The notes below the pieces were generated by a model. That model had not been told where the DNA came from, made no database searches, and was given only the letters and a program-made list of their open reading frames with translations. This document shows, piece by piece, positions 53,483 to 62,537 of a stretch of 64,000 bases of DNA; position 1 is the stretch's first letter; each line of letters opens with the position of its first letter. A program made the position numbers and the translations under genes. Origin of the DNA: Planctomycetota bacterium (lineage in GTDB: Bacteria; Planctomycetota; Phycisphaerae; UBA1845). The DNA lies in assembly GCA_024280855.1 (NCBI GenBank), contig JAJRPG010000054.1, positions 1 through 64,000 of the forward strand, written 5' to 3'.

Positions 53483-54391
53483 ATGAGTCTTCCTAGCAAA
53501 GTTACGATTGTAGAAGTTGGCCCGCGCGACGGATTACAAAACGAATCCACGCCCATCCCCACACAGACAAAACTAAACTTTATCGCCAAGCTCATCGACG
53601 CAGGCTTAACGCACATAGAAACAACTTCATTCGTAAACCCCAAAGCTATCCCCCAACTAGCCGACGCAGCCGAGCTAACAAACCAGCTTCCACAACATGA
53701 TAATGTCACGTTCTCGGCACTTGTCCCCAACGAGCGAGGCTTGGACAGCGCCCTTGAAAGCGGCCTCAATCGCCTAGCCTTCTTCACCGCAGCTTCTGAT
53801 TCCTTCACGAAAAAAAACATTAACATGACGATAGCTGAGTCCATCGACGCCTTCAAACCCCTTATAAAACGCGCACTCTCAGCCGGCGCAACCGCGAGAG
53901 GTTACGTCTCAACCTGTTTCGTCTGCCCTTTCGAAGGGCCAATCAACGAGAATCGCGTGCGAGAAGTTTCTCAGCAGCTTTTAGATTTGGGTGTGGATGA
54001 AATCGCTATCAGCGACACCATCGGCGCAGCCGTCCCCACCGACGTAACCCGAACCGTGACTCACCTGCTCAACACCATCCCCGTAGAAAATATCGCACTA
54101 CATTTTCATGACACCTACGGCTGCGCGTTAGCCAATGTCTTCGCAGGTTTGCAACTCGGCGTCACCACCTACGACGCCTCAGCCGGGGGACTTGGCGGAT
54201 GCCCTTACGCACCAGGCGCATCGGGGAATCTCGCCACCGAAGATTTGGTTTACATGCTCGATCAGATGGGAATCCATACAGGCGTTAACCTTGAGCGTGT
54301 TATCGAGGCAGCCGACGTCATTGCCAGCGTCTTGAAAAAACCGCTCAACAGCAGTCAATGGCTACGACTTCGCAACCAGTGTCAGTCGTAA
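53483..54391 (+). CDS. mvaB: hydroxymethylglutaryl-CoA lyase
   Basis: A 302-residue TIM-barrel enzyme that splits HMG-CoA to acetoacetate and acetyl-CoA, the last step of leucine degradation. VEVGPRDGLQNES starts the fold, FTKKNIN and STCFVCPFEGPINENRV follow, and AGGLGGCPYAPGASGN holds the signature Cys. It starts two bases after the biotin carrier stop codon, in a tightly packed operon. Confidence 0.93.
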   Translation: MSLPSKVTIVEVGPRDGLQNESTPIPTQTKLNFIAKLIDAGLTHIETTSFVNPKAIPQLADAAELTNQLPQHDNVTFSALVPNERGLDSALESGLNRLAFFTAASDSFTKKNINMTIAESIDAFKPLIKRALSAGATARGYVSTCFVCPFEGPINENRVREVSQQLLDLGVDEIAISDTIGAAVPTDVTRTVTHLLNTIPVENIALHFHDTYGCALANVFAGLQLGVTTYDASAGGLGGCPYAPGASGNLATEDLVYMLDQMGIHTGVNLERVIEAADVIASVLKKPLNSSQWLRLRNQCQS

Positions 54392-54401
54392 GGCATTAAC
54401 C

Positions 54402-55016
54402 ATGTTAGCCTTTCACTACGACACCATTGATTCCACCAACGACGAAGCCAAACGGCTACTCGACCAAAAAAAAATCACCGAAGATGCGTTCATCATCGCC
54501 CGTGAGCAAACCGCAGGCCGAGGCAGGCTAGGCCATCGCTGGTCATCACCGCTCGACGCTGGCATCTACCTGACCGTGATCCAGCCAGGCGAACGCGAAG
54601 TCCGGCCTGAAACCACCACCCTAACACTCGCAGCTGGCGTAGCGTGTGTGAACGCGATAAGTAAAGAGGTTAGCCTAGACGTTAAACTCAAACCCATTAA
54701 CGACCTTGTCATAGAAAATAAAAAGCTAGGCGGCATCCTCACCGAGTCGATCATCCAACATGGAAAAATGCTAGCTGTGCTGACGGGCATCGGTATCAAC
54801 GTGCATCCGACTGATAGACAAGTTGTAAGCGGCGCACTACCACCCACATGCTTAGCCGATCATCTATCAAATAAGCAAATGCAACAGCTAAATGCCAATG
54901 CGCTAGTCGCAAGAATCGTCACAGAAATTTTAGCCTGGAACAACCGAGTCTATGACGGCCATATCGAAATGGTAAAAGAGGCCTGGGAAGAACATTGCAT
55001 TGATGTAGAAAGCTAA
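54402..55016 (+). CDS. birA: biotin--protein ligase (catalytic domain only)
   Basis: A 204-residue ligase that joins biotin to carrier proteins via biotinyl-AMP. QTAGRGRLGHRWSSPLDAG is the biotin/ATP loop, and KKLGGILTE and AVLTGIGINVHP are further blocks. The usual KWPND reads KPIND here, so one conserved Trp is missing. The N-terminal repressor domain is absent, and the C-terminal domain is short or missing. It closes the operon and probably modifies the carrier two genes upstream. Confidence 0.85.
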   Translation: MLAFHYDTIDSTNDEAKRLLDQKKITEDAFIIAREQTAGRGRLGHRWSSPLDAGIYLTVIQPGEREVRPETTTLTLAAGVACVNAISKEVSLDVKLKPINDLVIENKKLGGILTESIIQHGKMLAVLTGIGINVHPTDRQVVSGALPPTCLADHLSNKQMQQLNANALVARIVTEILAWNNRVYDGHIEMVKEAWEEHCIDVES

Positions 55017-55033
55017 TGCATCGCAACCATCCC

Positions 55034-55096
55034 GTAGTTCGGGTCATCGACCCGGCACTTCACGAGCCAAGAAACGTCAGGGCGATGACCAGACCT
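55034..55096. repeat. GGGTCATCGACCC palindromic repeat, copy B
   Basis: A 63-base related copy of the repeat at 20278-20337: GTAGTTCGGGTCATCGACCC at the left, AAGAAACG in the middle and GGCGATGACC at the right. It lies between the convergent ends of the biotin ligase and protease genes. Confidence 0.65.
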
Positions 55097-55119
55097 ATGC
55101 GACTAGGATCGATAAGATA

Positions 55120-56595
55120 TTATGGACCGATCCACTTGGCAGTCCATGGTATGTCAGAAACAAAAGCAAAACAATTAATTGGACGTTGATTTTCAGGGGG
55201 AAAGGCACTAATTCTACCTGATAATCGCTCACCACTTGAGTCTGGACAAGAGTCAGCAAACACAAAGAAACTTGAAAGATTATCTTCGTTTTGTTCCCAG
55301 CCAATACCAAAAGTACAATTGCTCATTGGTCTCGTACAGCCAATACACGCTTCTTCAGCAATATCAATGTTACAAAAACTGTTGGTTGCTCTGTAGCCAA
55401 ACCTAAAATCTGTAGCGAAATTATCGCCAGTTCTAAATGAAATCATTTTTCCTTGGCTGGTAGTGCCAGACCATCTACCAGGACGTACGCCAGTGATATT
55501 AATAGGTGTTGTATCAAGCTCCGAAACTAAACCGGCCTCAATCATTTCTAATAACCCAAGTAGCGTGTCAATACGTACAGAAAATCTATTTGTACCAGCC
55601 ACGTCAATAGTACCCGACGAGTGAATAGCTATGACTGTACCCAGTTCAGAGATAACAGGGCTTCCACTTGTACCTTGTGTCGTCGGGACGGCGAGTTGTA
55701 CTAATTGAGTGTTTGTTGCCGTCGCAGGTTGTGATGGATCAAATGGACGAAGTGAACTTAACGTACCGGAGAAACAAGTTGCTCGCGGTCGAAAAATGTC
55801 GCCTAGTTCGAAGTTTACAAAATCAATGGCAATAGATACATCTCCTGGGAATCCACAAATAGTAACTGGGTCAAGTATTTGCAAATCTTCATATTCTGAC
55901 CTACTTGCTAGTGGCATCCACGATGGAAGCATTTCAACAGTTTCAATCACGCCCACGTCTGGGCTAGTACTTGAGATATCATTGTAGTCAGGGTGTGCAT
56001 AGACCCTCACGATTTCTCGAACCGTTCCAGTTTCATGTTGAACTACTAAAGCCCTGCCTTCAGTACGCCCTAATATCCCCGCCAGTGGTAAAGTGACATG
56101 TGCATTTGTAGCCAATTGTGTATCGCTAATGGCAAAGGCAGAAGCGAAGAAACTAACTGTAGGGTCAGAGTCGTCGAAACCGAATACCTGATACGTAGCA
56201 GGAAGAATGGTTTCAATTTCAAAATCATCAACAGAGCCAACGTCATCGATCGGAGTTGGTATAGTTACCGCAGGCTGACTTTGACAAAGTTCAACTGGTA
56301 GCGAAAAATCAATACATACATCAGCTATTTGATGACATGCGTCATCATCCATTAATGTAAAATTCTCTGGGCAACATACCGATTGTTTAGGACAAGGTAC
56401 ACACACATTTCGATTTGCAATAGTACCTGGACCGCATGGGGTAGCATTGCTCGATGAATCAATAGTATCTTCAGTTGTGCTATTGGGTGGAATGCCCATA
56501 GATCCAGTTTGATTCCCACATCCAAGCGGTAAAAAAATCAGTAAAGTAAAACCTAAAGAGAGAACTCTAAGCAGTTGAAGTGTTCGATTTTTCAT
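55120..56595 (-). CDS. trypsin-like serine protease, lipoprotein
   Basis: A 491-residue exported protease. The signal peptide has the lipobox FLPLGC near residue 26. A Cys-rich stretch follows (CVPCPKQSVCCPENF). The catalytic triad is spread as in trypsin-like enzymes: TNAHVTLPL (His), PDVGVIETV (Asp) and GTSGSPVIS (Ser). The C-terminal 130 residues are Cys-containing and unassigned. I start at ATG 56595, with GAGGGAGAA just before it. The gene is AT-richer than its neighbours, which suggests later arrival. Confidence 0.8.
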   Translation of the reverse strand: MKNRTLQLLRVLSLGFTLLIFLPLGCGNQTGSMGIPPNSTTEDTIDSSSNATPCGPGTIANRNVCVPCPKQSVCCPENFTLMDDDACHQIADVCIDFSLPVELCQSQPAVTIPTPIDDVGSVDDFEIETILPATYQVFGFDDSDPTVSFFASAFAISDTQLATNAHVTLPLAGILGRTEGRALVVQHETGTVREIVRVYAHPDYNDISSTSPDVGVIETVEMLPSWMPLASRSEYEDLQILDPVTICGFPGDVSIAIDFVNFELGDIFRPRATCFSGTLSSLRPFDPSQPATATNTQLVQLAVPTTQGTSGSPVISELGTVIAIHSSGTIDVAGTNRFSVRIDTLLGLLEMIEAGLVSELDTTPINITGVRPGRWSGTTSQGKMISFRTGDNFATDFRFGYRATNSFCNIDIAEEACIGCTRPMSNCTFGIGWEQNEDNLSSFFVFADSCPDSSGERLSGRISAFPPENQRPINCFAFVSDIPWTAKWIGP

Positions 56596-56824
56596 TTCTC
56601 CCTCAATCCAGAAAGACAAAGACTAGAACGCTAATGATACACGAAACGAGAGAAATCTGCAAGAAAACGTGTATTATAACTTGATTCATATACCATTCAG
56701 GTTAATTAATTGCGTATCTTGATACTCCTTGAAGTTATAGGTCGTTCGAAGTGTGACCTACTTTGCCTAACGTCCACCACGCTCAAATTGCAGCAGATCA
56801 CGATGCGTCCCACGCTGCCAATCT

Positions 56825-58495
56825 CTATCGTTTCTTCAACTCGGCTAATCCCACCCACTCATCGCGCAGTTCTACATCGATTTTCTTCTCGCGCATGGCC
56901 GCGAACAATCGCAGATTAACCTCCCACCGCAAGCCCTCCGGCGCACCTTGAGCCAATAGCCACACGCGGCGACCTTGACTGATCGCTTCATCAATGCGTG
57001 CCATCATCTTGGCAACATCATCGCTTAACTTCTTCGCGTCGGCTAATTCTTCTTCAGCATCATCCCAACATAGCTGACGATCGTGACTGCTTGGAAACGA
57101 AACGACCTCAGCCGCAAACCCCATCAGCCGCCATTCGTAATCCATAAACCATTTATACATGGACAGGCTAACAACCAAATCGTTTTCACCCACAACCGAC
57201 GCAATGCGCTCCGCGCGATCATGCGTATCACTCGAAGGCTTAACATGTTGTTGATTCGCCAAGACGCTGGCGCTGCAAGCTGTCATAATGATTAAGAAAA
57301 TCCCCGCAACCCACGACGCAGCCTTATTCGATCGCGTACACCGCACAGCTAAAGCATTCACGCCAATCGCAAACAACACGATAATCGCTGGCAAAGTTAT
57401 GAGGTCATATCGCCCTACAATATAAGCCGGTGTCACCATCGCGGCATAACCAGCCATGCTCACCAAACCAGCGGCAGCAAACCCACCCAGCCAAGCCGTC
57501 ACAAGAATCGGCGACAGGTTCCCAACGCTATCATCAACCGCGCCCTCCCTTTTCGCCGGTTTCATAAACACAACACAAACCAGCCCCGCTATCATGAACA
57601 CAACAGGCAGGAGAAATACAGAATAAGCACAGGCCCCGCCCCACTGTTCTTTCGCAACGCCCATCGCCGCCCCCAGTGTGCCGAGATAATTCGGATAGTC
57701 CGCCGTGGGCAACATCACCTCAAACGATTTCAAAATCGCAAGCGAAGGAGGAGTTTCCAGCCAGGTTTGCTCAAGCCATTGTCGTGGCCCTTGATGACCA
57801 AGCGGAATGACATAATAAATAACGACAGGAATCATACCCACAGCTAGGATGGCGTAAGACATAAGCCATTGCCGCAGCGCCTTACCTCGCTGCCCGGCAA
57901 TCAAAACGCAACAAGCACTAGCCGGTAAAAAAAACAGCGTATGATAGTGAAGGGAAACGCACGCACCCGCAGACAGCACACTAGCTATCCACCATCGCCA
58001 GTGAAGTGATCGCGCCGCCCGCTGAAGGCACCATAGCCAAACCGTTGATAAAAATATCCACCAAGCGTACACCCGCGCCTGTTGGCTATAGTGAATCAAC
58101 ATCGGATTCACGGCGGCTAGGGTCATCGACAGCATCGCCACCCGCCGCCCGGCAAGTGATCCGCCAAGCAGCCCAATCCCAATGACAGCAAAACATCCCC
58201 CGATAGCCGAAAAGCTCCTCAGCCCCCAGGCATCTTGGCCAACCATTTGGGTCCAAATCGACAAGGCCCAGAAATACGGCTTATGCGCGACGCTCGTCTC
58301 CCGGTCAGGACCATCGTCTGGCCAATCTCCCCAGTGACCGGCTACATAAGAGGTGCAAGATTCGTCGATCCATATTTCCTGCTCAGCCAATCCCGAAAAC
58401 CGTAGTACACCAGCCAACAGGACAATTAGGGCCAGCGATAGCCACCAAAGGTGCCATTTTGGCGACGAAACAGCATTTTCAGTCATCTCAGCCAT
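56825..58495 (-). CDS. ArnT-like glycosyltransferase family 39 membrane protein
   Basis: A 556-residue membrane protein with ten or more spans. The first loop holds AEQEIWIDESCTSYVAG, the Asp-Glu pair typical of GT39/GT83 lipid-linked sugar transferases, then HKPYFWALSIWTQM. Such enzymes move a sugar from a polyprenyl carrier to protein or lipid outside the membrane. The acceptor cannot be read here. The ATG at 58495 has GGGAG seven bases before it. It is divergent from rpmI. Confidence 0.8.
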   Translation of the reverse strand: MAEMTENAVSSPKWHLWWLSLALIVLLAGVLRFSGLAEQEIWIDESCTSYVAGHWGDWPDDGPDRETSVAHKPYFWALSIWTQMVGQDAWGLRSFSAIGGCFAVIGIGLLGGSLAGRRVAMLSMTLAAVNPMLIHYSQQARVYAWWIFLSTVWLWCLQRAARSLHWRWWIASVLSAGACVSLHYHTLFFLPASACCVLIAGQRGKALRQWLMSYAILAVGMIPVVIYYVIPLGHQGPRQWLEQTWLETPPSLAILKSFEVMLPTADYPNYLGTLGAAMGVAKEQWGGACAYSVFLLPVVFMIAGLVCVVFMKPAKREGAVDDSVGNLSPILVTAWLGGFAAAGLVSMAGYAAMVTPAYIVGRYDLITLPAIIVLFAIGVNALAVRCTRSNKAASWVAGIFLIIMTACSASVLANQQHVKPSSDTHDRAERIASVVGENDLVVSLSMYKWFMDYEWRLMGFAAEVVSFPSSHDRQLCWDDAEEELADAKKLSDDVAKMMARIDEAISQGRRVWLLAQGAPEGLRWEVNLRLFAAMREKKIDVELRDEWVGLAELKKR

Positions 58496-58667
58496 GAACA
58501 GACTCCCGGATGTACTTCGACTCGTTGCGATCATACGGGAAGACTTTGAAACCTGGGATAGCTACGTACTTCAACATCTCTTCATCTGGCCCGAATTGGT
58601 AGAAATTCCGCCGATATGGCCACTAGTGCCCTACCTAATTCGTCTGCAACTAAGGTGCTTCGTGAGG

Positions 58668-58695
58668 TTGCAGGAATAGGATTGATCTGTATAAT
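58668..58695 (+). promoter_or_regulatory. sigma70-type promoter for rpmI-rplT
   Basis: TTGCAG at 58668-58673 and a perfect TATAAT at 58690-58695, spaced 16 bases. About 40 bases of leader precede the AGGAG ribosome site of rpmI. Confidence 0.6.
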
Positions 58696-58742
58696 ACGCC
58701 GCTCTTGTGATTTTTTGACTCCATGAGGAGAAGGTTGTTGCT

Positions 58743-58940
58743 ATGCCAAAAATGAAGACCCATAAAGGCCTTAAAAAGCGTGTTCGTGTCACTGCGAGTG
58801 GCAAGATACGCTATCGTAGCTCGTTCACTGGCCACTTGATGAGCGGAAAGTCTGGCAACAGACGTCGTCAGTTGCGTAAGCCTAATATGCTCCATAGCAG
58901 CTTGGCGAAACGGATAAGAATAGCACTCGGTAAAGCCTGA
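58743..58940 (+). CDS. rpmI: 50S ribosomal protein L35
   Basis: A 65-residue basic protein of the large ribosomal subunit. MPKMKTHKGLKKRVRVTASG at the start and MSGKSGNRRRQLRKP in the middle are the family pattern. It is followed by rplT in the usual order, but infC, which commonly precedes it, is not here. It has its own promoter. Confidence 0.95.
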   Translation: MPKMKTHKGLKKRVRVTASGKIRYRSSFTGHLMSGKSGNRRRQLRKPNMLHSSLAKRIRIALGKA

Positions 58941-59011
58941 GATATTTATTGCAGTATTAGCCGGCGGCAAGCTATGTGCTTGTAGCCGAATCGATCAAGG
59001 AGATTTTCGAC

Positions 59012-59383
59012 ATGGGAAGAGCGACTTACGGCGCAGCGAGACATCGCAAAAAGGTGCGTATTCTTAAAGAAGCGCGCGGACGCCGGGGTGCGCCCGGCAA
59101 ACGATGGCGTTTAGCCAAGGAGGCGTTAGTTCGCTCTCGTGTTTTCGCCTATGTCGGTCGTCGTCTGCGAAAGCGTGATTTCCGGGCGTTGTGGATCACA
59201 CGAATCACAGCTGCCTGCCGTATGCGTGGCATTAACTACAGCCGATTTATCTATGCCCTGAACGAGTCGGGGATTGAATTAAACCGAAAAATGCTCAGCG
59301 AAATGGCCATCCACAATCCTCAGGATTTCGATGCGATTGTCGAGCTTACGAAGCAGCATCAACCAAAAGCTGCTGCCGCCTAA
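59012..59383 (+). CDS. rplT: 50S ribosomal protein L20
   Basis: A 123-residue protein needed for early assembly of the large subunit. MGRATYGAARHRKKVRILKE, then GKRWRLAKEALVRSRVFAYV and the C-terminal INYSRFIYALNESGIELNRK match the family. ATG 59012 follows AAGGAG; the longer frame from 58976 is not credible. In many bacteria L20 also represses its own operon; the leader here shows no obvious mimic of its rRNA site. A terminator follows. Confidence 0.95.
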   Translation: MGRATYGAARHRKKVRILKEARGRRGAPGKRWRLAKEALVRSRVFAYVGRRLRKRDFRALWITRITAACRMRGINYSRFIYALNESGIELNRKMLSEMAIHNPQDFDAIVELTKQHQPKAAAA

Positions 59384-59412
59384 TTTCGGCAAAATTAATT
59401 TCAAGTACAACT

Positions 59413-59439
59413 AAACCGACCTTCGGGTCGGTTTTTTTA
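59413..59439 (+). terminator. Rho-independent terminator of rpmI-rplT
   Basis: CCGACC-ttcg-GGTCGG with a stable UUCG tetraloop and a run of seven Ts, 30 bases after the rplT stop. Confidence 0.9.
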
Positions 59440-59653
59440 TAGGCCCATCGCCCGAAAGCTGCAACTATTGCAGTAACTCTGTAATTGCGTCTGCCTTCCT
59501 CCCATCTTATATGTAATAACCCGTAAATTACAGCTCCGTGCCTCAAAAAAGTCTTTCAATTGGCTATTCATACTTGTAAAATAGGTTGCAAGCCTCCACA
59601 GCGTTTTACTGGACGGTAATTGTTGGAATTGTTTGGAATTTAAGGATGGGAAT

Positions 59654-62404
59654 ATGTCGCAGATGAAAAGTAATTTATTGGCAGGATTAGCGCTGTTTGC
59701 GCTATCAACTTCAACCTTGTTGGCTATCCCACCGGGAATGAAAGCCAGACGCCCTTCCTCGGATCGTGCAACAGCGACAACGACTTCGACGCAGAAAGAA
59801 ATTGGCTCAGCAGCGTTAAACCTTAATGCCGCTTTGGTTGATGATTGCTCTCTGCAAGTTTTTACAGGAAATGATGTTTGCGCCACGGCCGTGGATCATC
59901 CCATTACGGTTGGCCCTCTCGGCTCCCCTACGTTGGTCACCATCTCAGGAGATAGCACATCAATCAGTGGCCCAGATGCTTGTGGTAATTTGAACATGTG
60001 GTGGGAGTCATTTACGCTCGATGGACCAGCTGATGTCACCCTGGATTTCTGTTGCACTGGGGGTGGTGCTGACATGTTCAATGTTGTGTTCGACGCCTGC
60101 CCAGTCGGAAACAACTGCACAGGTTTTGTTTTTCAGGACACGACTGGTTTTGGTGCGCCAGTATGCGACGATAACGGTGGATGGCGAACGTTTAGTGGAC
60201 TAGCTGCGGGTACATACTATATTCCGATTAGCACAAGCGGTGTCTACCAAATGCATATTTCTGCCGTCGAACCCGTGGGCGCTTGCTGCGATCTCAATAG
60301 CTCATCATGTATTGAAAGCCAAACCGAATCTCAATGCAACACGCTATTCGCAAGCAATAAATGGAGTCCTGGACTCAGCTGTATGTTCGCCGAATGCGAC
60401 GCACCTGGGCCTTCCGGATTTTCATCAAACAACGTAACTCTGCTAAGCCATGTACAATTTAGCGACTTTCCAGACGCCCCTACAGCGGCTAACGATGTAT
60501 GGAGCTATGTGTCTCCTTCCGGTCGAGAATATGCACTTATAGGTTTGGAATGTTCTGTTGGCGTAGTTGAGGTCACTGACCCGGTCAACCCAGTTGTTGT
60601 CGGCGTAGTGGCTGGGCCATGCTCCATCTGGCGCGACATGAAAGTTCACGGCGAATACGCCTACAATGTAATTGAACAGACCGGCAATGGTATGCAGGTC
60701 ATCGACTTGACGCAGGTTGATAGCGGGACTGTATCATTGTCGTCTACTGAGACCTTTGGCGGTGCGCTCTCCTCTAGTCACAACATCGCGTACAACCCTG
60801 ACAGCGGTTTTCTCTACTTAGGTATACCGACGATTAATTCAGGAAGAGGCATCACAGCTATCGACGTTACCGATCCCATCAATCCTGTCATAGCCGGGCA
60901 ATGGAATCCTAGCTCGGGTATCAACTGCCACGACATCCACATTATTACTTACGATACCGGCATTTATGCCGGACGCGAGATTGCATTCTGTTTTGGCGAG
61001 AGCGTAGGATTCGCTATTGTTGACGTGACGGATAAGCAAAACATGTTTCAGATGGCTCAGCGTGGCTACCCCAATGTTACCTACTGCCATCAGGGATGGA
61101 CTACAGAAGATCACAAGTTTTTGTTTATTGGCGACGAACTTGATGAAAGAGACAATGCGAATGTTATAGAAACGACAACCACAGTGTATAACATCGAGAA
61201 CCTCAACCTGCCTCAATTGGTCATTCAATACTCGAACGGAAAGGCAGCCATTGATCACAACCTTATTATTCGTGGCGACCGAGTCTATCAAGCGAATTAT
61301 AGCACGGGCATGCGTGTGACCGATATTTCAGATCCGACCAACCCAGTAGAAACCGGATTTTTCGATACGTTCCCAGCAGACAACAGGCAAGACTTCGTTG
61401 GGCTTTGGGGCGTAGACCCCAGCTTGCCTAGCGGAATTATTCTCGCGTCCGACGATTTGCTCGGGCTTTTCGTTTTACGCGACGACACTGCTGGCCCCGT
61501 AGCCCGCTACTCCCCATCGCTCGCTGCCCCGCTAACAGGACAATCCGTCATGTTCGACGGTTCACTTTCCATGCACCCCACGCCACCGCGTACTATCATC
61601 AGTTACGAATGGGATTTCAGTTATGACGGCCTCACATTCAATGTTGAAGACACCGGCATGGTCGTTCCGCATTCTTTCGCCACTGGCGGAACATTCGCAG
61701 TCGCCCTTCGTGTGACCGATGACGATGGCGTAGCCAAGACAAACATTATGAATAAAGACATGGTCGTAGAGTTAGGGCTTTTTGCTCCTGCAACGCTATC
61801 CGGCGAACTTGGCTATACGAAGGATCGATATATCTCGTACGACCCAAGTACCAATAGCGAAATCGTAGCGTATCGCGTGACGCGCGCTGGCGGCGGGGCG
61901 ACGTCTTGGTATGTAAGCTGCACGCTCACCGACCTTGGCGCGGAAGGCATGTTCTCAACCTTGGTTCAAACGCCGGAGTTTTGCAACTGGTCTGCTATCC
62001 CCGAAGTCCATGTGAATGGCTGTATTTTAGTACCCGGAAATGAATATGTGGTAGAAGCCACAGGTGACAACGCTGTTTTCGGAGACTCATTGTCGATATT
62101 TACGACGGCTCCTCAGTTTGCGGCGGGACGACAATTCGGCGACATCGTTGGTGGCTTTATTGCAGGACAATGGACTGCACCTGATGGATTAGTTACCTCA
62201 AGTGACGTGGTTGCAGTCGTTCAAAAATTCGCACTGGTTGCATCTGCGGCGCACTTAGCCCGATTGGATAATGATGGGCAATTGCCTAACGTAGTGATTT
62301 CCGCGGGTGATATCCTGCGAGCGGTTCAAGCCTTTGCAGCCGAACCCTTTGGCATGGGCGTTACGGATTGCCTCACAGGAATCTGTGTGCCAAGCTGTCC
62401 GTAA
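59654..62404 (+). CDS. secreted choice-of-anchor-B type protein with PKD and dockerin-type end
   Basis: A 916-residue exported protein. The signal peptide ends near STLLAIP. The first 190 residues hold a Cys-rich beta domain (CCTGGGADMFNVVFDACPVG). Residues 210-610 carry repeats of the LVIVD kind (VGVVEVTDPVNPVVVGVV, ITAIDVTDPINPVIAG, MRVTDISDPTNPVETG), the hallmark of choice-of-anchor B proteins. A PKD-like domain (EWDFSYDG) and two dockerin-type halves at the C-terminus (DGLVTSSDVVAVVQKF and VVISAGDILRAVQAF) follow. Role probably surface display or adhesion. ATG 59654 follows AAGGATGGGA. It ends CVPSCP. Confidence 0.78.
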   Translation: MSQMKSNLLAGLALFALSTSTLLAIPPGMKARRPSSDRATATTTSTQKEIGSAALNLNAALVDDCSLQVFTGNDVCATAVDHPITVGPLGSPTLVTISGDSTSISGPDACGNLNMWWESFTLDGPADVTLDFCCTGGGADMFNVVFDACPVGNNCTGFVFQDTTGFGAPVCDDNGGWRTFSGLAAGTYYIPISTSGVYQMHISAVEPVGACCDLNSSSCIESQTESQCNTLFASNKWSPGLSCMFAECDAPGPSGFSSNNVTLLSHVQFSDFPDAPTAANDVWSYVSPSGREYALIGLECSVGVVEVTDPVNPVVVGVVAGPCSIWRDMKVHGEYAYNVIEQTGNGMQVIDLTQVDSGTVSLSSTETFGGALSSSHNIAYNPDSGFLYLGIPTINSGRGITAIDVTDPINPVIAGQWNPSSGINCHDIHIITYDTGIYAGREIAFCFGESVGFAIVDVTDKQNMFQMAQRGYPNVTYCHQGWTTEDHKFLFIGDELDERDNANVIETTTTVYNIENLNLPQLVIQYSNGKAAIDHNLIIRGDRVYQANYSTGMRVTDISDPTNPVETGFFDTFPADNRQDFVGLWGVDPSLPSGIILASDDLLGLFVLRDDTAGPVARYSPSLAAPLTGQSVMFDGSLSMHPTPPRTIISYEWDFSYDGLTFNVEDTGMVVPHSFATGGTFAVALRVTDDDGVAKTNIMNKDMVVELGLFAPATLSGELGYTKDRYISYDPSTNSEIVAYRVTRAGGGATSWYVSCTLTDLGAEGMFSTLVQTPEFCNWSAIPEVHVNGCILVPGNEYVVEATGDNAVFGDSLSIFTTAPQFAAGRQFGDIVGGFIAGQWTAPDGLVTSSDVVAVVQKFALVASAAHLARLDNDGQLPNVVISAGDILRAVQAFAAEPFGMGVTDCLTGICVPSCP

Positions 62405-62431
62405 TTACTGTTAACTATCATTTAGCTACAA

Positions 62432-62464
62432 GAAACGCCGCCCTGCTGGGGTGGCGTTTTTTTA
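62432..62464 (+). terminator. Rho-independent terminator after the secreted protein
   Basis: AACGCCgCCC-tgct-GGGgTGGCGTT followed by a T-run, 28 bases after the stop codon. Confidence 0.85.
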
Positions 62465-62537
62465 TAGCTACCCGCATTGACCATACGAAACATTCACTTG
62501 ACTAGCCCCCATTCCGCTGCACGGTTACGATGAGTCC

